Assembly: GCF_004792655.1 (NCBI RefSeq)
Contig: NZ_SRZC01000026.1
Span: 1-52,528, forward strand
Source: Palleniella muris
Lineage (GTDB): Bacteria > Bacteroidota > Bacteroidia > Bacteroidales > Bacteroidaceae
Direction: 5' to 3'
Length of the DNA stretch: 52,528 nucleotides
A program made the position numbers and the translations under genes. Shown one piece after another: positions 16,924-25,571 of the stretch. Position 1 is the stretch's first letter; each line of letters begins with the position of its first letter. The notes under the pieces are model-generated. The model was given only the letters and a program-made list of their open reading frames with translations, was not told the origin of the DNA and ran no database searches.

Positions 16924-18774
16924 CTATCTGTTGCCCGAGCCGTAGGCGATTCTTCTGCTTTGGAAGTCTCTTGCGCGTGCTTCGCTTGCTTCGGAGAGTT
17001 TGCCGTTCATGTATTGCTCTATCATGAGTGAGCCGATAGGCACGCCGTAGTCGGCGCCGAAGCCACCGTTCTCGACATAGACGCTGATGGCTATTTTAGG
17101 ATTGTCCATGGGTGCGAAGCCCATGAAGATAGAGTGGTCGTGCCCGTGGTTCTGGGCAGTGCCGGTCTTGCCGCATACAAGGTAGTCTGCTCTGTTTGCC
17201 GCGCGGCAAGTGCCCCTCTCGACAGCCGAGCGCATTCCTGCAACGACATAGTCGTAGGCGGCGCGGGATGCTTTCGTATAGTGGCGTGTGGTGTATGCCG
17301 TATCAAGCGGTTCGCCTTTGACGCTTTTCACGACATGCGGCGTGATGTAGTATCCGCGGTTGGCTATCGTGGCTCCGAGGTTTGCGATTTGGAGTGGCGT
17401 GAGGTTTACCTCGCCCTGTCCGATAGAGATAGAGATAATGGTGAGTCCGTTCCACGAACCTTTGTAGGCGTTGTCATAATAGTCTGCGTTTGGGATAAGG
17501 CCTCTTTTCTCGCCGGGGAGGTCTATGCCGAGCTTATAGCCGAAGCCCATTGAGACCATGTAGTCGCGCCAAGTGTTCATGGCGTTCTGCACAGACTTGT
17601 ATTTCTTCTTGTTTCCAATCATGTAGTACAGTCCCCAGCAGAAGAATGCGTTGCATGAAGTCGAGATAGCCGGCACGAGAGGCAGTGGACTGCCATGGCC
17701 GTGACAGCCGACATGAAGACCTCTGAAAGAGAAACCATGGTAGCATGGGAAACTTGTGCCTGAGGTTATGATGCCTTCTGTAAGGAAGGTGAGTGCCTGT
17801 GATGTCTTGAATGTCGAGCCCGGAGGGTATTGTCCCATTATGGAGCGGTTGAGCAGCGGCTTCCATACGTTCCTTGACAGTGCAAGGTGGTTCTTGCCAC
17901 GGTTGCGCCCGACCATTTGCCTTGGATCGTAAGTCGGCGAGGACACCATGCAGAGTACCTCTCCTGTCGAAGGCTCTATGGCGACGATGCTTCCGATTTT
18001 TCCTTCCAGAAGCCTTTCGCCGAGTGCCTGCAGATTGATGTCGAGACTCAGTGTCAGGTCTTTGCCCGGTATCGGTCGTCGGTCGTATTCACCATTGTTG
18101 TATTTGCCTTTTATCCTTCCGTGGGCATCACGCAGGAGAATCTGCACTCCCTTCTCTCCGCGGAGTTGCTTTTCGTAGTAACGCTCTATGCCGAGTTTGC
18201 CGATGTAGTCGCCTGCCTGATAGTACTCGTCCTCCTCTATGTCTGCCGGTGACACTTCTGCGACATCCCCAAGGACATGGGCGGCATAAGGATAGTGGTA
18301 TTGCCTTACAGAGCGTTTCTGTACATAGAAGCCAGGGAAGCGGAACATCTTTTCTTGGAAGATGGCAAACTCCTGCTCCGAGATTTGGGACATGAACAAT
18401 TGCTGTGTGAACCGTGAATATCCGGGATTCTTGTTGCGGTCCTTTATCTCCGCCATTCTGCGTTTGTAGAATTCCGGGGTTATTCCCAGTGCGTTGCAGA
18501 ACTCCAGTGTGTCGATGTGCCCTTTCTGTTCGTTCATGACAACCATGAGGTCGTATGACGGTTCGTTGTAGACAAGCAGTTTGCCGTTGCGGTCGGTGAT
18601 TACGCCGCGTGACGGATACTCTATTTTCTTGAAGAAGGCGTTGGAATCCGCGCTTTTGCGGTAGTCATCGCTCATGATTTGCAGGAAGAACAGGCGTATG
18701 ATGTATATGGTGACAATAGCTGTCGCTATGCCACCAATCACATATTTCCTGTTGTCAAGACTGTGGTCTGCCAT
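16924..18774 (-). CDS. mrdA: Penicillin-binding protein 2 (transpeptidase)
   Basis: 616 residues. One N-terminal membrane helix (about 12-32) anchors the protein. Then come the PBP dimer domain (RGVITDRNGKLL at about 55) and the transpeptidase domain with the three active-site motifs: STFK (catalytic serine, in YPPGSTFKTSQAL), SCN (STSCNAFF) and KTGT (CGKTGTAQNHG). It crosslinks peptidoglycan during side-wall growth and activates RodA, encoded just downstream. The order mreC-mreD-mrdA-rodA is the standard rod-shape cluster. Confidence 0.96.
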   Translation of the reverse strand: MADHSLDNRKYVIGGIATAIVTIYIIRLFFLQIMSDDYRKSADSNAFFKKIEYPSRGVITDRNGKLLVYNEPSYDLMVVMNEQKGHIDTLEFCNALGITPEFYKRRMAEIKDRNKNPGYSRFTQQLFMSQISEQEFAIFQEKMFRFPGFYVQKRSVRQYHYPYAAHVLGDVAEVSPADIEEDEYYQAGDYIGKLGIERYYEKQLRGEKGVQILLRDAHGRIKGKYNNGEYDRRPIPGKDLTLSLDINLQALGERLLEGKIGSIVAIEPSTGEVLCMVSSPTYDPRQMVGRNRGKNHLALSRNVWKPLLNRSIMGQYPPGSTFKTSQALTFLTEGIITSGTSFPCYHGFSFRGLHVGCHGHGSPLPLVPAISTSCNAFFCWGLYYMIGNKKKYKSVQNAMNTWRDYMVSMGFGYKLGIDLPGEKRGLIPNADYYDNAYKGSWNGLTIISISIGQGEVNLTPLQIANLGATIANRGYYITPHVVKSVKGEPLDTAYTTRHYTKASRAAYDYVVAGMRSAVERGTCRAANRADYLVCGKTGTAQNHGHDHSIFMGFAPMDNPKIAISVYVENGGFGADYGVPIGSLMIEQYMNGKLSEASEARARDFQSRRIAYGSGNR

Positions 18775-18816
18775 TCTTGGTATATAGTGTAGTCTCTACT
18801 ATGTGTCGTTCTTTTT

Positions 18817-19317
18817 CTATTCCCTTATCTTCTCTACGGCGATAAGCATAAGCAGTGTTATGACCGTGCTTCCTCCGACAGACTCTGCCCAAATGGTGAT
18901 GTTGAAGAAAGAGAAGGCTTCCAAAGTGCAGAACAGAAGGCTGTAGATGAACGTCAGGATAAAGGTGTAGGAGACGAATTTCAGCCAGCCGAGTTCTTTC
19001 AATGAGGGGGAGCACTCTTCTTCAATCTTTTCTTTCGACAGGAACATGCGGAGCACACTTGGCTGTATGAATCCTATGAAGGTCATTGAAGCCGCGGCGA
19101 CGCCGGGAGTGTTCGAGAAGATATCCATCAGCAGTCCTGTGGTGAAACTCCACAGAAGGATGCTCCACCGTGGCTGTGCTGTGCTGAACTGCAGCACAAT
19201 CAGGATGTATAATAGCGGTGTGGCGCAGCTGAATACATGTATATGGTTAAGCACCAACGCTTGCAGGAGTACCAGCAGTGACAGTAGTGCCAGTCTTTTG
19301 AAAAAATCAATACTCAT
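18817..19317 (-). CDS. mreD: Rod shape-determining protein MreD
   Basis: 166 residues from ATG 19317. Four to five membrane helices; FSCATPLLYILIVLQF and LLMDIFSNTPGVAAASMTF resemble MreD of other Bacteroidetes. It is weakly conserved and recognised mainly by size, topology and position: it starts 2 bases after the mreC stop and ends 42 bases before mrdA. A longer reading frame up to 19449 overlaps mreC and lacks support. Confidence 0.88.
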   Translation of the reverse strand: MSIDFFKRLALLSLLVLLQALVLNHIHVFSCATPLLYILIVLQFSTAQPRWSILLWSFTTGLLMDIFSNTPGVAAASMTFIGFIQPSVLRMFLSKEKIEEECSPSLKELGWLKFVSYTFILTFIYSLLFCTLEAFSFFNITIWAESVGGSTVITLLMLIAVEKIRE

Positions 19318-19319
19318 CG

Positions 19320-20183
19320 CTATTCTTTTTTGTTCTTTATTGAATCCTCGGCAGCGCGCTGAACCTCCAGTCTTTCCCGCATGATTTTGTCGTCTACGAC
19401 ACAGACATTGCGCAGATTGCCGAAATCTGTTGACAGTTCTACCATGCAACGGTATGCTAGACCGTCAGGGGAATTATAGACATGTATGATTTTTCCTATA
19501 AGGATTCCCGGTGGGAATACCGAGCTGTAGCCTGAAGTGACAATCTTGTCATAAAGCCTGAAATGTGCATGGCGTGGTATATCGTCAACGTAGGCATGGC
19601 GTGGCGACTTGCCGTCCCAATGCAGGTAGCCGAAATATCCGCGTCCCTGAATCTTGCAGCTTATGCGTGAGTGGCTTGACAAGACCGGAATGACAATGCT
19701 GTAGTTCCTTGAGGTCTGATAGACAATGCCGACGATTCCCGTACCGCCGACAACGCCCATGTCAGGCTTTATGCCGTCGGCAGCACCTTTGTCAAGTGTT
19801 ATGAAATTGTCCTGCTTGTCGATGGAATTGCTGATGACCCGTGCCGGAATGACCCGGTTGCCGGCAATGGCTGCCATTATGGGCTTTGATGCGATTGTGG
19901 TGTCACCTGTCGCTTTCTCCAGTTGTTCTGACAGTTGCTGTATTCGTTGTTCAAGGAATACATTGCGTTGTGTCAGCTGCTCGTTGACTTTTGCCAATGA
20001 GAAGAATTGGTTCACCGCAGCGTTTGCTTCGTACACTTTTCCGGATACGGCATTCGCTGAGGTGAACCATACACTGCCTTGATAACCATTGAATTGGAAC
20101 AGCAGAACCATTGACACCACTTCCAGCAGCAGAAATATGAACCAATGGTGATATTTCTGCAGGAACTCTGATAAGTTGTGCAT
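19320..20183 (-). CDS. mreC: Rod shape-determining protein MreC
   Basis: 287 residues. One N-terminal membrane helix (about 13-31), then a coiled coil (NEQLTQRNVFLEQRIQQLSEQLEKA, about 64-90) and the periplasmic beta domain (IDKQDNFITLDKGAADGIKPDMGVVGGTGIVGIVYQ). MreC links the cytoplasmic MreB filament to PBP2 in the periplasm. It is separated from mreB by 138 bases in which no terminator is clear. Confidence 0.95.
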   Translation of the reverse strand: MHNLSEFLQKYHHWFIFLLLEVVSMVLLFQFNGYQGSVWFTSANAVSGKVYEANAAVNQFFSLAKVNEQLTQRNVFLEQRIQQLSEQLEKATGDTTIASKPIMAAIAGNRVIPARVISNSIDKQDNFITLDKGAADGIKPDMGVVGGTGIVGIVYQTSRNYSIVIPVLSSHSRISCKIQGRGYFGYLHWDGKSPRHAYVDDIPRHAHFRLYDKIVTSGYSSVFPPGILIGKIIHVYNSPDGLAYRCMVELSTDFGNLRNVCVVDDKIMRERLEVQRAAEDSIKNKKE

Positions 20184-20321
20184 ATATTAAAAACTTTTAG
20201 GCAATGTGCAAATGCCATTGGGCGTGCCCTTGATGAAGATGGCTGTTCCCCATGGCATCTGCACGTATTGTCTTTGCCTGTTTGGCATGAGTTGTCTGTG
20301 TGACTGTCTCGTTATGTGTGA

Positions 20322-21344
20322 CTATCTCATAAGGAATGAGAAGCGGTCAACATTCTTCAATGCTATGCCGGCGCCCTTTGCAACAGAGTGCAATGGGTCG
20401 TCAGCAATATGGAACGGAATCTTGAACTTGTCTTCCAGACGCTTGCTGAGACCAAGGAGCATTGCGCCGCCACCGGTAAGCCAGATGCCGTTGGTCACGA
20501 TGTCTGCATACAGTTCCGGTGGTGTGTTCTCCAGAGCGGTGAGTACTGCATTCTCGATTTTTGCGATGGTCTTGTCAATACATTCCGCAATCTCCTTATA
20601 GCTTACCTTGACTTCAAGTGGCAGGGCTGTTATGCGGTCCGGTCCATGGATAGTGTAATCCTCCGGAGCCTCGTCGCCAAGTTCGGTGAGGGCAGAGCCG
20701 ACATGAATCTTGATACGTTCAGCCATACGCTCGGAAACCTTGACATTATGCTTGCGCGCCATGTGCTCCTGGATGTCGGATGTCAGTTCGTCACCTGCTG
20801 TTCGTATGGAACTGTTGGAGACAATGCCGCCAAGTGAGATTACGGCAATCTCGGTGGAGCCACCGCCGATGTCGACAATCATGTTTCCCTGTGGTGCTTC
20901 GACATCGATGCCGATACCGATAGCTGCCGCCATTGGCTCGAATATGAGGTAGACATCACGGCCGTCAGCATGCTCGGCAGAGTCGCGCACGGCACGCAGC
21001 TCTACTTCCGTGCTTCCTGAAGGGACACCGATAACCATGCGCAGTGAAGGCGAGAACAGTTTGCTTCCTGAATGAACCATCTTGATAAGACCACGCATCA
21101 TCTGCTCGCAGGCAGAGAAATCGGCAATGACACCGTCACGAAGAGGGCGGATAGTCTTGATGTTGTCGTGAGTCTTCTCGTACATCATCTTTGCCTGCTT
21201 GCCGACAGCAATCATCTTGTCCGTGTGGCGGTCAAGGGCAACGACAGAAGGCTCGTCAACAACAATCTTGTCATCGCTGATTATGATGGTGTTGGCTGTG
21301 CCAAGGTCCATTGCTATTTCTTGTACAAAAGAGAAAAATCCCAT
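20322..21344 (-). CDS. mreB: Rod shape-determining protein MreB (actin-like)
   Basis: 340 residues, the usual length. Actin-fold motifs: phosphate 1 (DLGTANTIIISDDKIVVDEPSVVA), phosphate 2 (NMIVDIGGGSTEIAVISLGG) and the adenosine loop (GIWLTGGGAMLLGLSKRL). It polymerises under the inner membrane and guides side-wall synthesis. Gene order upstream is purH, as in Bacteroides, with a 67-base gap. Confidence 0.97.
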   Translation of the reverse strand: MGFFSFVQEIAMDLGTANTIIISDDKIVVDEPSVVALDRHTDKMIAVGKQAKMMYEKTHDNIKTIRPLRDGVIADFSACEQMMRGLIKMVHSGSKLFSPSLRMVIGVPSGSTEVELRAVRDSAEHADGRDVYLIFEPMAAAIGIGIDVEAPQGNMIVDIGGGSTEIAVISLGGIVSNSSIRTAGDELTSDIQEHMARKHNVKVSERMAERIKIHVGSALTELGDEAPEDYTIHGPDRITALPLEVKVSYKEIAECIDKTIAKIENAVLTALENTPPELYADIVTNGIWLTGGGAMLLGLSKRLEDKFKIPFHIADDPLHSVAKGAGIALKNVDRFSFLMR

Positions 21345-21411
21345 TGCGTTTATGATAATTTTTTACATACAGCGTGGCAAAACTTTCATTTGCCTGCTGT
21401 ATCTTGTTCGT

Positions 21412-22011
21412 TTATTTTGTTGCTTCAAACCAACCGTTGATGGCTGTGTCGTAGTGGGAAGACACACCGAAAGCGCGTGTGGCAAACATACGGCGCTGTT
21501 CAATGGTTGTCTCTGCTCCCTGCTCGTTGATGATGTCAAGAAGCACCTGATATTCAGCCTTTGAAGGTATGATGACAACATCCTTGAAGTTCTTCGCTCC
21601 TGCACGGATGAGTGAGATGCCGCCGATGTCGATTTTCTCGATGATGTCTGCATGTGATGCTCCGCTTGCCACAGTCTGCTCGAAAGGATAGAGGTCGACG
21701 ATTACGAGGTCAATCTCCGGAATCTCATACTGCTCCATCTGCTTCCGGTCGCCTTCATTGTCGCGGCGTCCGAGGATGCCTCCGAAGATTTTCGGGTGCA
21801 GTGTCTTCACGCGTCCGCCGAGGATTGAAGGATAAGTTGTGACATCCTCCACTTTCCGGCACTCATATCCGAGTGATTCGATGAAAGTCTGTGTGCCACC
21901 GGTAGAGAGGAATTTCACTCCCTCTGCGTTAAGTTTTGCGAGCAACTGGTCAAGTCCATCCTTGTGGAATACAGAAACCAGTGCGGTCTTGATTTTCTTT
22001 GTCTCTGCCAT
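21412..22011 (-). CDS. purH: PurH N-terminal half only: IMP cyclohydrolase
   Basis: 199 residues. The whole chain matches the first domain of the bifunctional PurH, an MGS-like fold: KTALVSVFHKDGLDQLLAKL, FLSTGGT, LGGRVKTLHPKIFGGIL, IDLVIVDLYPFEQTVASGAS, IEKIDIGGISLIRAGAKN, and FGVSSHYDTAIN at the end. This domain closes FAICAR to IMP, the last step of purine synthesis. The second domain, AICAR formyltransferase (about 300 residues), is absent: the stop codon comes just where it should begin, and only 67 bases separate it from mreB. There is no sign of a frameshift. The formyl transfer must then be done by another gene elsewhere. Position before mreB is as in Bacteroides, where the gene is full length. 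Confidence 0.92.
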   Translation of the reverse strand: MAETKKIKTALVSVFHKDGLDQLLAKLNAEGVKFLSTGGTQTFIESLGYECRKVEDVTTYPSILGGRVKTLHPKIFGGILGRRDNEGDRKQMEQYEIPEIDLVIVDLYPFEQTVASGASHADIIEKIDIGGISLIRAGAKNFKDVVIIPSKAEYQVLLDIINEQGAETTIEQRRMFATRAFGVSSHYDTAINGWFEATK

Positions 22012-22116
22012 TTTGTGTTATAACGTTATGTTTTCTTATTCTGAGAATTATTGTATAGTGTATAAAATAATGTGTATGCTTGTCTCATTGTCCGTCGGTT
22101 GCTCATTGGGGCAATG

Positions 22117-22605
22117 CTATTCCCTGTCCATCTTTATCCCGATGTCCACAATACCCGGAAGGATTTCACGCTTCATGTTGTGGCGCACGGTGATGTGCAG
22201 ACTGTCGCCGCGCATGTGGAATTTTTTCCTTATCGGTATGGAATACTGGTAGAGCGTTATGCCATTACCCAGCATTCTGCCGTTGTGGTTGGCGATGTCG
22301 CAGTTCACCACGTCCACTGCCGTCTTTTTTGAGGGAAAGGAAGTCTGCTCTACAACAAGACTAAGGTTTTGGAACGGATAAGCATCGTTTGTCCTTATGC
22401 CAAGCGACAAGGTGTACCTTCCGCTTTCCTCCAATGCCGGCAAGTCGAATGCCAGTGCATCATTCTTTTCCCAACCGCCCACGGTGGCATGCTCATAGTG
22501 GTCGTACACACGGTTGTCTCCGCATGCCGAAAGAGACATTATGATGCCAATCACGGCAATAAGGGCTGACAGGCGGCTATTCCTTTTTGTTTTCTTGGTG
22601 TTCAT
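22117..22605 (-). CDS. gldH: Gliding-motility type lipoprotein GldH
   Basis: 162 residues from ATG 22605, with a lipoprotein signal (SALIAVIGIIMSLSAC, cysteine near 28). The chain (YDHYEHATVGGWEKNDALAFDLP, and YQYSIPIRKKFHMRGDSLHITVRHNMKREILPGIVDIGIKM at the end, shown in part) fits the GldH family, present also in non-gliding Bacteroidales. Its start overlaps the end of ricT by 29 bases, so they are translationally linked. Its exact task in non-gliding species is unknown; in Flavobacterium it is linked to the gliding/type IX machinery. Confidence 0.85.
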   Translation of the reverse strand: MNTKKTKRNSRLSALIAVIGIIMSLSACGDNRVYDHYEHATVGGWEKNDALAFDLPALEESGRYTLSLGIRTNDAYPFQNLSLVVEQTSFPSKKTAVDVVNCDIANHNGRMLGNGITLYQYSIPIRKKFHMRGDSLHITVRHNMKREILPGIVDIGIKMDRE

Positions 22606-23746
22606 TTTTCTCGCCTCCATTGTCTTTTCTCTTTGGGCGGGCGGCTTTCTTTTTCTTTTTCTTCTTTGACTTGTCAAAGCGTGTGATGTCCTCACTCTCA
22701 ACAAGGTCGGTGTGAACAGGACGCCTTCTCTCCGACGTTGCCTCTTTGTTGTCGTCAAGGTCTATAGGCTTCTCGCCACGTCTGTTCATGTCCATGACAG
22801 CCTTTGCACGTTCAACAGTGATTGTCTGCAGGTTGGCTGCGAGACGCTTGTCGGTGGAGTAGGTGACAATGCCTGCGAGAATGTCCTGCTTGAAGAAATG
22901 GTAGTCGTTGTCCTGCGTCTGTAGCACGGCATCGCGCGGTGGCATTTTCCTTCCGGCTTCCATGTATGTGTCAACCTCATAGTTGAGGCAGCATTTGAGC
23001 TTTGCGCACATTCCCGCCAGTTTCTGTGGGTTGAGGGATATGTCTTGGAAGCGTGCGGCGTTGGTGGAGACGCTTGAGAACGATTTCATCCATGTTGCGC
23101 AGCACAGTTCTCTGCCACAAGGTCCTGTGCCACCGATGCGTCCTGCCTCCTGGCGTGCTCCAATCTGTTTCATCTCGATGCGTACATGGAACACATCGGC
23201 AAGGACTTTTATGAGCTGGCGGAAGTCCACACGCTCATCGGCAATGTAGTAGAATATCGCCTTGTTGCCGTCGCCCTGGTACTCCACATCGCCGATTTTC
23301 ATCTTCAGTCCGAGGTCTTTCGCTATCTGGCGGCTCTGGATCATGGTGCCATGCTCTCGCGCCTTGGCGTCGTTCCATGTGGAGATGTCCTGGTCGCGTG
23401 CTATGCGGTAGATGCGCTTGATGTCATCCATGGACTTCAGGTTCGCCTTTTTCACCTGCAAGTTGACAAGCTGTCCGGTGAGGGTGACCACACCAATGTC
23501 ATGCCCTGGGTTGGATTCCACAGCCACAAGGTCGCCTTTGTGCAAGTCCAGTCCGTTGATGTTGTGGTAATAGCCTTTCCTCGTGTTCTTGAACTGCACT
23601 TCCACAAGGTCGGTGCTCTCCACGTTTCCGGGGACGTCTGCCAGCCAGTCGTAAGTGTTCAGCTGATGGTCCTGCCGTCCGACGCCTTTTGCCGAAAGTC
23701 CGCGGTCACAGTTTCCTGAGATATATTTCAAGTTATCAAAATTCAT
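22577..23746 (-). CDS. ricT: PSP1-domain protein RicT (YaaT)
   Basis: 389 residues. The PSP1 core includes DLGLKMKIGDVEYQGDGNKAIFYYIADERVDFRQL and GGTGPCGRELCCATW (conserved C-G-x-x-x-C-C), with further cysteines in MCAKLKCCLNYE. In Bacillus, RicT forms the Y complex with RicA and RicF, which carries Fe-S clusters and affects RNase Y maturation of mRNAs; in Bacteroidetes the role is less clear. The C-terminal 60 residues are a lysine-rich disordered tail (KSKKKKKKKAARPKRK). It lies 6 bases after holB, the usual neighbour. Confidence 0.93.
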   Translation of the reverse strand: MNFDNLKYISGNCDRGLSAKGVGRQDHQLNTYDWLADVPGNVESTDLVEVQFKNTRKGYYHNINGLDLHKGDLVAVESNPGHDIGVVTLTGQLVNLQVKKANLKSMDDIKRIYRIARDQDISTWNDAKAREHGTMIQSRQIAKDLGLKMKIGDVEYQGDGNKAIFYYIADERVDFRQLIKVLADVFHVRIEMKQIGARQEAGRIGGTGPCGRELCCATWMKSFSSVSTNAARFQDISLNPQKLAGMCAKLKCCLNYEVDTYMEAGRKMPPRDAVLQTQDNDYHFFKQDILAGIVTYSTDKRLAANLQTITVERAKAVMDMNRRGEKPIDLDDNKEATSERRRPVHTDLVESEDITRFDKSKKKKKKKAARPKRKDNGGEKNEHQENKKE

Positions 23747-23752
23747 TATGTC

Positions 23753-24841
23753 TTATTTTCTTAGTAACAAGACTGTCAGTCTCAATGCTGTGTCGAAAAA
23801 GACAATCTTCTGGTTTGTGTTTTGCGAGATGTCGCGTATGGCAAGTTCCAGCAGGCTGTTGATGTCTATGACGTTCGCTTCGTTGATGAAACGCCCGAAC
23901 TTGCTGACGAACATCTCCTCTTCGGCAGTCATGTAGGACAGATCAGGGTCTTGGAAATTGGACATGAACGCCTCCCTGACCATTCGCAGGAAATACGTCA
24001 GCAGCCTTTTCTGCTTCTCCCTGCCGAAGCCTGCGACGGTCTCCGACCATTTCTTCATGCCGCGCACATCCCTTGCATAGACCTGCCTCATGAGCATTTT
24101 GAACAGGTCAAGGAAAAGCATCTGCTCGGAGTCCGGCGACAGTTGCTCTATGGCTGTCAGCCAGTTGCCGTCGGCTGCACGTGAGAGTTTGTGCGCTACG
24201 CCCTCTTCCAGTCCGCGTTTCTCCATGAGAGCCTTCTCGAGTGATGCGCTGTCAATCTTCGGCACATCGATTCTTTGCACACGGCTGCGTATCGTTTCAA
24301 GCAGGCGTTCCGGTCGTTCTACACAGAGAATGAACACTGTCTGTTCGGAAGGTTCCTCCAAAGTCTTGAGAATCTTGTTGGCACTCTCGTCGTTCATCCT
24401 TTCCGCAAGCCATATTATGGCAACCTTGTATCCGCCTTGGCTTGACTTAAGGGAAAGTTTCTTTGCCAGCTCATCACTTTCTGCAGCTGTTATGATAGCC
24501 TGCTGCGTGGTGGCTTTCATCGCTTCCAGCCATTGGTCGAGCGTTATGTAAGGACCTTCACGCTTGATAAGTTCGTGCCACTCCCTGATGAAATCGTCGC
24601 TGACGGGCTTGTGTTCGCCGCCTATCGACGGCAGTTTTACTGTCGGGAATGAGTAGTGAAGGTCAGGATGATAGTCCGTTGTCTTGTGCAGTAGTTCAGT
24701 GGCAAGAGCTGTGGCAAGTGCCAGTGTGCCGCAACCGGTCTCTCCGCAGAGCATCAGGGCGTGAGGCATACGCCCGCTATGGACCAGCCCCATGAGCCGG
24801 TCTTTCACTTCTTGTTGCCCTATGACTTCATTCCACTGCAT
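23753..24841 (-). CDS. holB: DNA polymerase III subunit delta' (HolB-type), without zinc module
   Basis: 362 residues from ATG 24841; a TTG five codons earlier is less likely. AAA+ clamp-loader fold: VIGQQEVKDRLMGLVHSGRMPHALM, a degenerate P-loop GETGCGTLALA, sensor region NKILKTLEEPSEQTVFIL and arginine-finger region IRSRVQRIDVP. In most delta' and DnaX proteins a four-cysteine zinc module follows the P-loop helix; here residues 47-60 run LATELLHKTTDYHPDLHYSF with no cysteines, so the module has been lost without breaking the frame. The subunit opens the sliding clamp with delta and tau. Confidence 0.9.
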   Translation of the reverse strand: MQWNEVIGQQEVKDRLMGLVHSGRMPHALMLCGETGCGTLALATALATELLHKTTDYHPDLHYSFPTVKLPSIGGEHKPVSDDFIREWHELIKREGPYITLDQWLEAMKATTQQAIITAAESDELAKKLSLKSSQGGYKVAIIWLAERMNDESANKILKTLEEPSEQTVFILCVERPERLLETIRSRVQRIDVPKIDSASLEKALMEKRGLEEGVAHKLSRAADGNWLTAIEQLSPDSEQMLFLDLFKMLMRQVYARDVRGMKKWSETVAGFGREKQKRLLTYFLRMVREAFMSNFQDPDLSYMTAEEEMFVSKFGRFINEANVIDINSLLELAIRDISQNTNQKIVFFDTALRLTVLLLRK

Positions 24842-24918
24842 GGTGATTGTCCTCAAATGTCCATAAAACGCCCTACATATTTATACATACGCGTGTGCGA
24901 ACGGGTACATTTCGAATA

Positions 24919-24926
24919 CAAAGTTA
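24919..24926 (-). promoter_or_regulatory. -7 promoter box for holB-ricT-gldH
   Basis: On the minus strand TAACTTTG matches TAnnTTTG; it lies 78 bases before the holB ATG. The -33 element is not clear. Confidence 0.4.
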
Positions 24927-25021
24927 CATATTATTAATGATTAAAGGTGAATGCATGATAAATAATTATGTTTTGTTAACCCAAGAGACTCGTTTTTTAG
25001 CCGTAGAGTGAAGGGGTTGCG

Positions 25022-25103
25022 AAGTGTTACCTTTCGTGTGGTGAAAGGTAACACTTGACCTTGTCAAAGGTAACCTTTTGCAGTGCGAAGTGTTACCTTT
25101 TGT
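25022..25103. repeat. Palindromic repeat with GTTACC cores (copy B)
   Basis: Arms AAGTGTTACCTTTC (25022-25035) and its exact complement (25043-25056) form a 14-bp hairpin. CAAAGGTAACCTTTTG (25065-25080) and AAGTGTTACCTTTTG (25089-25103) follow. Same words as copies at 13097, 38040 and 49608. The rest of the 24842-25571 gap, apart from this and the hairpins at 25373-25496, holds no gene I can support. Confidence 0.78.
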
Positions 25104-25372
25104 TGTCGTGTTTTATATGAAAGCGGCATTTTCAATATATGCCTGCCACTTTTTCCGGCTTTTATTTTGTGGATTCATGGAAAAGTGTTACTTTTGCAGT
25201 GTGTTCGAAGGACATGTATGTCCCGAGGACGCAAGTCTCCGACTTGGACGGAACTGCAGAAGTTTTGCCTTCACAGTCCCCAATCAAAGGAGGAAGACTT
25301 AATCTTATTGGTAAAAAAATTAGCTATAGCTATTTGTTCAAAACAAATTGAAACGTAGGAAATTTCAAGAAT

Positions 25373-25496
25373 AAGAGTTGATTGAGCAAGTTCTATGCGT
25401 CCGCGTTACGTGGACGTAACTTGTCAACTCTTCCGGTGATTCCTACGACCGCAATTTGGACAAAGTTACTGTCCACGTTTTGCGTTTGTAGGAATC
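25373..25496. repeat. Two adjacent nested hairpins upstream of the methyltransferase-like gene
   Basis: Hairpin 1: AAGAGTTGA (25373-25381) with TCAACTCTT (25424-25432), inside it CAAGTT (25387-25392) with AACTTG (25418-25423), inside that CGTCC/GGACG. Hairpin 2: GATTCCTAC (25438-25446) with GTAGGAATC (25488-25496), then CGCAA/TTGCG, then TGGACA (25457-25462)/TGTCCA (25470-25475). Both have interrupted stems, as in structured RNA or single-strand recombination sites. No family is recognised. Confidence 0.6.
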
Positions 25497-25571
25497 ATCG
25501 TTTTGTAGAAGGGACTTTTGGCATACGTTACGGTTTTAAACGTTTGCTGAAAGTCTATTGAAGACAACCTT

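Noticed and set aside
19318..19449. N-terminal extension of MreD
   Set aside because: It overlaps mreC, is rich in Arg and Cys, and removes the hydrophobic start expected of MreD.
20184..20321. Extra small gene between mreB and mreC
   Set aside because: No frame with a plausible start, composition or ribosome site; probably just leader sequence.
25373..25496. attC integron recombination sites
   Set aside because: Nested interrupted stems are suggestive, but the conserved RYYYAAC and GTTRRRY core pair is not found at the ends and no integrase is near.
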